Below, in pieces: positions 5,808 to 9,496 of a stretch of 9,496 nucleotides of DNA. Numbering within the stretch: the stretch's first letter is position 1; every line of letters begins with the position of its first letter. This stretch comes from an uncultured Gammaproteobacteria bacterium (GTDB lineage: Bacteria > Pseudomonadota > Gammaproteobacteria > Halothiobacillales > Halothiobacillaceae), in assembly GCA_938004235.1 (NCBI GenBank), contig CALKWL010000115.1, positions 1 through 9,496 of the forward strand, read 5' to 3'. The notes under the pieces were generated by a model. That model worked only from the letters and a program-made list of their open reading frames with translations, made no database searches and was not told where the DNA came from. The position numbers and the translations under genes are program-made.

Positions 5808-8699
5808 ATGACCAAAAAACAAACCCGTATGACCCGTAATGATGCTGCCCTTCGCGCGCGCGTCCGCCTTTTCGGTCAACTTTTGGGCGAAGTCGTATGG
5901 GAACATGCGGGCGAAGAGGTCTACACCGTGGTCGAGGCGTTGCGCAAGGGCTTTATCCGCCAGCGCAAGCGCCAGCAGATCAGCACGCGCCAGCACGCCC
6001 GCTTGATGGGGCTGATTAATGAACTGCCCGCCGATAAACTCACCCAGGTGGTGCGCGCCTTCAGCCTGTACTTCAGCCTGGTCAACATCGCCGAAGAAGA
6101 GCTGATGCACCAGGAGCGCCGCAATATGGTGCGACGCGGCCTGGACTTCTGGAACGGCTCGTTTCACGACACCCTGCGCGGCTTCCACAAAGAGGGCATG
6201 AGCGCCGAACAGTTGCAGGAACTGCTCAACCATCTGCAATACATTCCCGTATTCACCGCCCACCCCACCGAAGCCAAGCGGCGCACGGTCATGGATCAGC
6301 AACGCCGCGTGTACCTGCTTTCCAGCCAGCTCAACCGCCCGGGACTGGGCGACAACGAGCGTCAAGACATCGAAAGCGCCATCAAGATGCACATTCTGGC
6401 GCTGTGGAAAACCAACGAAGTGCGCAGCGTGCGCCCCAAGGTGGAAGACGAGATTCGTCAGGGACTCTACTACTTCCGTCAAAGCATTTTCGGCGCCGTG
6501 CCCACGGTGTACCGCTACCTGGAAAAGGCAGTCAGAACCAATTTCGGGCGTGATTTAGCCCGGCAGGTCAAGGTTCCGAGCATCCTGCGCTTTGGCTCAT
6601 GGATTGGCGGCGACCGCGACGGCAACCCCTTCGTGACCCCGGAAACCACCGAAAATGCCGTGGGCATGGCGGCGGAAATGATTCTGGAAGAATACAAGAA
6701 GCGGATTTTTGACCTGGGTCGCACCCTCACCCACTCGATCAGCCTCTGCCCCAATATCTGCATTCGCCAGTTGGCGTTGGAAAACGACCAGCGCTTTATC
6801 GCCGCCGTATTCGGCAATGAAGGCGATGAGCACTTTGAAGATGAGCCCTACCGCAGCAAACTGCGCATCATGCAGTACCGCCTGAGTCTGAACCTGGCCT
6901 ATGTGCGTCAACTGCAAAGCGGGCAAGCCGCCGCACTTTCCGGCGAAGCCTACCCGAATGCCGATGAATTCATTGCCGACCTGTACCGCATCCGCGAGTC
7001 ACTGCTGGAAAACAATGATGAACTCCTGGCCGACGCCGATCTCAAGGATCTGATCCGCCTGGCCGAAACCTTCGGCTTTCACCTGTTCCAACTCGACATC
7101 CGCCAGGAGTCCACCCGCCACACCGAAGCCGTAGCTGAAATTTTTGAGCAGATCGAACCGGGGCTTAACTACCTCAACCACAGCGAAGAAGAGCGCATCC
7201 AGCTCCTCGCCGAACGCATCAAGCACCCCGCGCCGCGTATGGACGCCAGTTTGATGGCGCAAAACTCCGGCAACCTGAGCATCAATCGCGCATGGGGCGC
7301 ACGCATCAAAGCCGATGAGCTGACACCGGAAACGCTGCAAACCCTGCGCGTTTTCGAAGTGATGTGCCGTATGCGCCAGAACGTCAGCCCCGATGCCTTC
7401 GGCGCCTACGTCATCTCCATGACCCATGCCGCCAGTCACGTCATGGAAGTGCTCTACCTAGCACATCGCAGCGGACTGGCAGGCTTTGACGCCAAGAGTC
7501 GGCCCTACTGCAATATCAGTATTTCTCCCCTGTTCGAGACCATCGAAGACCTCGAACATATCGAACAGGTGCTTACCCTGCTGCTCGACAACCCGGTGTA
7601 CCGCGAACTTCTGGCCGTATCGGGCAATATGCAGGAAGTCATGCTCGGCTACTCCGACTCCTGCAAGGACGGCGGCGTGCTCGCCTCGGTATGGAACCTC
7701 TACCAGGCGCAACTCAAGGTACTGGAACTCACCAGGCAACGCGGCGTGGAATTCCGCCTGTTCCACGGTCGCGGCGGCACCGTGGCGCGCGGCGGCGGCC
7801 CCACCCACGAGTCCATGCTCTCCCTGCCCGTCGGCACGGTGCTGGGACAGATCAAATTTACCGAACAGGGTGAGGTGCTGTCCTCGAAATACAGCAACAC
7901 CGAAACCGCCGTGTACGAGCTCATTATGGGCGCCACCGGGCTGATGAAAGCCTCGCGTCACCGCGTGATGGATGTGCCTCGCCCCAACCCGGCATTTGAA
8001 CGCGCCATGGCGGAAATCGCTGAACTGGGCGAGCAGGCTTATCGCCAGCTCACCGACCACACCCCAGGTTTTATTCCCTACTTCTACGAAGCCACCCCGG
8101 TGCGCGAAATCGGCCTGATGAATATCGGCTCACGTCCCTCGCATCGTAAGCAGGGCGACATTTCCAAATATTCGGTGCGGGCGATTGCCTGGGTGTTCGG
8201 CTGGGCGCAGTCGCGTCACACCCTGCCCGCCTGGTTTGGCATCGGCAGCGCCCTGCGCCAGTGGCAGGCTCGACACCCCGAAGACACAAGCTGCCTGAAA
8301 GCCATGTTCAACGAATGGCCGTTCTTCCACAGCCTGCTGCGCAATACGCAAATGTCGCTGACCAAGGGCGAGATGCACATTGCCGGGGAGTATGCCGAAC
8401 TGGTCAAGGATCGCGCCCTGGCTGAACAGGTGTACGGCATGATTTCCAGCGAATACGGCTGCACGCTCGCCGAAGTGCTGCGCGTCTCAGGGGTCAACGA
8501 TCTGGTGGAAATCGACCCGGTTCTGGGCACCTCCATGCAGCGCCGCAACCCCTATCTCGACCCGCTCAACCACATCCAGATCACCCTGCTCAAGCGCTAC
8601 CGCGACGAAGCCTTGAGCGACGCCGAACGCGAAATGTGGCTGGTTCCCCTGTTGCGCTCCATCAATGCCATCGCCGCCGGAATGCGCAACACAGGCTAA
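5808..8699 (+). CDS. ppc: Phosphoenolpyruvate carboxylase
   Basis: Cytoplasmic, Mg2+-dependent enzyme that carboxylates phosphoenolpyruvate with bicarbonate to oxaloacetate and phosphate, replenishing the TCA cycle. Seen, numbered from the ATG at 5808 (963 residues): FTAHPTEAKRRT with catalytic His152, GGDRDGNPFVTPETT from 267, GYSDSCKDGG from 614, the mobile loop HGRGGTVARGGGP with Arg655, KFTEQGE from 683, and the near-universal C-terminal RNTG. Length is slightly above that of E. coli Ppc. The frame is open back to a TTG at 5754, and ATGs lie at 5781, 5808 and 5829. I chose 5808 because GGAAA (5795-5799) lies eight bases before it, while the other starts lack any ribosome-binding site. That choice is tentative. 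The leader of roughly 110 bases contains two short overlapping reading frames. A DUF971 gene follows four bases after the stop. Confidence 0.95.
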   Translation: MTKKQTRMTRNDAALRARVRLFGQLLGEVVWEHAGEEVYTVVEALRKGFIRQRKRQQISTRQHARLMGLINELPADKLTQVVRAFSLYFSLVNIAEEELMHQERRNMVRRGLDFWNGSFHDTLRGFHKEGMSAEQLQELLNHLQYIPVFTAHPTEAKRRTVMDQQRRVYLLSSQLNRPGLGDNERQDIESAIKMHILALWKTNEVRSVRPKVEDEIRQGLYYFRQSIFGAVPTVYRYLEKAVRTNFGRDLARQVKVPSILRFGSWIGGDRDGNPFVTPETTENAVGMAAEMILEEYKKRIFDLGRTLTHSISLCPNICIRQLALENDQRFIAAVFGNEGDEHFEDEPYRSKLRIMQYRLSLNLAYVRQLQSGQAAALSGEAYPNADEFIADLYRIRESLLENNDELLADADLKDLIRLAETFGFHLFQLDIRQESTRHTEAVAEIFEQIEPGLNYLNHSEEERIQLLAERIKHPAPRMDASLMAQNSGNLSINRAWGARIKADELTPETLQTLRVFEVMCRMRQNVSPDAFGAYVISMTHAASHVMEVLYLAHRSGLAGFDAKSRPYCNISISPLFETIEDLEHIEQVLTLLLDNPVYRELLAVSGNMQEVMLGYSDSCKDGGVLASVWNLYQAQLKVLELTRQRGVEFRLFHGRGGTVARGGGPTHESMLSLPVGTVLGQIKFTEQGEVLSSKYSNTETAVYELIMGATGLMKASRHRVMDVPRPNPAFERAMAEIAELGEQAYRQLTDHTPGFIPYFYEATPVREIGLMNIGSRPSHRKQGDISKYSVRAIAWVFGWAQSRHTLPAWFGIGSALRQWQARHPEDTSCLKAMFNEWPFFHSLLRNTQMSLTKGEMHIAGEYAELVKDRALAEQVYGMISSEYGCTLAEVLRVSGVNDLVEIDPVLGTSMQRRNPYLDPLNHIQITLLKRYRDEALSDAEREMWLVPLLRSINAIAAGMRNTG

Positions 8700-8703
8700 G
8701 CCC

Positions 8704-9066
8704 ATGTCGCAACACCACCCCACCGAGATCGAACTGCACCGCGCCAGCCGCATTCTGGAGATACGCTTTGCAGACGGCGCGCACTTTTCCCTGCCCTGCG
8801 AATACCTGCGCGTGTTCTCGCCCTCGGCGGAAGTGCGTGGTCACGGGCTCCCCGAACCCTTACTGGTCACAGGCAAGGCGCAGGTCACCATTGACGCCAT
8901 CGAACCGGTCGGCCAATACGCCGTCAAACTGATCTTCAGCGACGGCCACGACAGCGGCTTGTTCGACTGGGACTTTCTCTACACACTTGGTCAGGACTAC
9001 GCAAACAACTGGGCGCGTTATCTTGAGCGCCTGGATGCAACCGGCATGACGCGAGAAACCACATGA
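8704..9066 (+). CDS. DUF971 (GBBH-like N-terminal) domain protein
   Basis: A 120-residue soluble protein covering essentially one DUF971 domain. This domain is also found at the N terminus of gamma-butyrobetaine hydroxylase and in plant HCF101-type iron-sulfur carriers. Seen: the start-proximal strand pattern with LEIRFADG (18-25), FSLPCEYLRVFSPSAEVRGHG, the GQYAVKLIFSDGHDSGLFDWDFLYTLG core, and a C-terminal WARYLERL helix. These are characteristic of the stand-alone bacterial family. Biochemical function is not established, so none is assigned. The ATG at 8704 lies four bases after ppc, with AGG eight bases upstream. An in-frame ATG at 8665 would lie inside ppc and is less likely. The stop overlaps the ubiE start (ATGA at 9063-9066), suggesting coupled translation. 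I recall DUF971 genes next to ubiE in other gammaproteobacteria. Confidence 0.88.
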   Translation: MSQHHPTEIELHRASRILEIRFADGAHFSLPCEYLRVFSPSAEVRGHGLPEPLLVTGKAQVTIDAIEPVGQYAVKLIFSDGHDSGLFDWDFLYTLGQDYANNWARYLERLDATGMTRETT

Positions 9067-9496
9067 ACACCCCCGAACCGCACGATAACACCACCCACTT
9101 CGGCTACCGCCAGGTTCCGCTCAATGAAAAAGCCAAGCTGGTGCGCGGCGTGTTTGACTCCGTGGCGAGCAAATACGATTTGATGAACGACTTGATGTCG
9201 CTGGGCATTCATCGTTTATGGAAGCGCATCACCCTTGCGCGTACTGGCCTGCGCCCCGGGATGCGCGCCCTGGATCTTGCGGGCGGCACCGGCGACTTAT
9301 CCTCCGGCATGTTGAAGCAAGTGGGGCGCACAGGCCTGGTGGTGCTATCCGACATCAACGCCGAAATGCTCACCCGCGGGCGCGACCGCCTGATTAACGA
9401 AGGCGCGAGCAGCGAGGCGCAAAGCGCGCTGGTCAATGCCGAACTCATCCCCTTTGCCGACAACAGCTTCGACGCCGTCACCATCAGCTTCGGCCT
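9063..9496 (+). CDS. ubiE: Demethylmenaquinone/ubiquinone C-methyltransferase, 3'-truncated by window end
   Basis: SAM-dependent C-methyltransferase acting on the ubiquinone precursor (2-polyprenyl-6-methoxy-benzoquinol) and, where present, demethylmenaquinol. Only the first 144 codons are in the window. Seen: the family opening THFGYRQVPLNEKAKLV, then VFDSVASKYDLMNDLMSLGIHRLWK (the UbiE signature), SAM motif I LDLAGGTGDL (70-79, with Asp71 and Gly74-Gly77), acidic Asp97 at the end of the second strand, and NAELIPFADNSFDAVTISFG at the end. All match the UbiE family closely, and no frameshift is seen. Its ATG shares ATGA with the DUF971 stop. No strong Shine-Dalgarno is present (GAGA a few bases upstream), consistent with coupling to the upstream gene. 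Whether the cell makes ubiquinone, menaquinone or both cannot be told here. Confidence 0.95.
   Translation, partial: MNTPEPHDNTTHFGYRQVPLNEKAKLVRGVFDSVASKYDLMNDLMSLGIHRLWKRITLARTGLRPGMRALDLAGGTGDLSSGMLKQVGRTGLVVLSDINAEMLTRGRDRLINEGASSEAQSALVNAELIPFADNSFDAVTISFG

Overview
The window looks like one end of a short-read assembly contig from a proteobacterium, most likely gammaproteobacterial. The lineage is inferred from gene content and layout: an E. coli-type 549-residue glucose-6-phosphate isomerase, a full-length bacterial PEP carboxylase, and a DUF971 gene overlapping ubiE. I cannot place it to genus. Bases 1-46 are not genomic. They match the 3' part of the Illumina P5/TruSeq universal adapter, so real sequence begins at about base 47.

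Layout. (a) 49-807 (+): the 3' part of an HPP-family membrane protein gene, cut by the contig edge. (b) 824-5298 (-): a carbohydrate cluster transcribed gnd -> zwf -> pgi. gnd and zwf are separated by 6 bp, while zwf and pgi are separated by a 383-bp gap full of repeats. (c) 5299-5807: a divergent intergenic region packed with hairpins, ending in the probable ppc promoter. (d) 5808-9496 (+): ppc, a DUF971 gene and the start of ubiE, packed head to tail. The DUF971 stop and the ubiE start share an ATGA.

How the genes work together. Gnd, Zwf and Pgi provide the oxidative pentose phosphate entry, decarboxylation to ribulose 5-phosphate, and the link back to fructose 6-phosphate. No 6-phosphogluconolactonase gene lies among them. 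Ppc carboxylates PEP to oxaloacetate and feeds the TCA cycle. UbiE makes the C-methylated quinone nucleus. The DUF971 protein has no settled role. I see no defence, phage, CRISPR or biosynthetic system here.

The most interesting content is non-coding. Two structured elements, E1 (about 2694-2849, between pgi and zwf) and E2 (about 5363-5514, between gnd and ppc), appear to be diverged copies of one small MITE-like family. They share an ordered set of hairpins with short conserved motifs (TGCTGA/TCAGC, GGATGTCCC, CACG, a GNRA-capped stem, GGGCGTG, then TCAGCATC(T)CCT). The stem sequences differ between copies yet remain complementary within each copy, which is the pattern expected when structure is conserved. 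E2 has 18-bp terminal inverted repeats matching at 17 of 18 positions, and it sits inside a larger unit bounded by perfect 13-bp inverted repeats (5345-5357 and 5647-5659).
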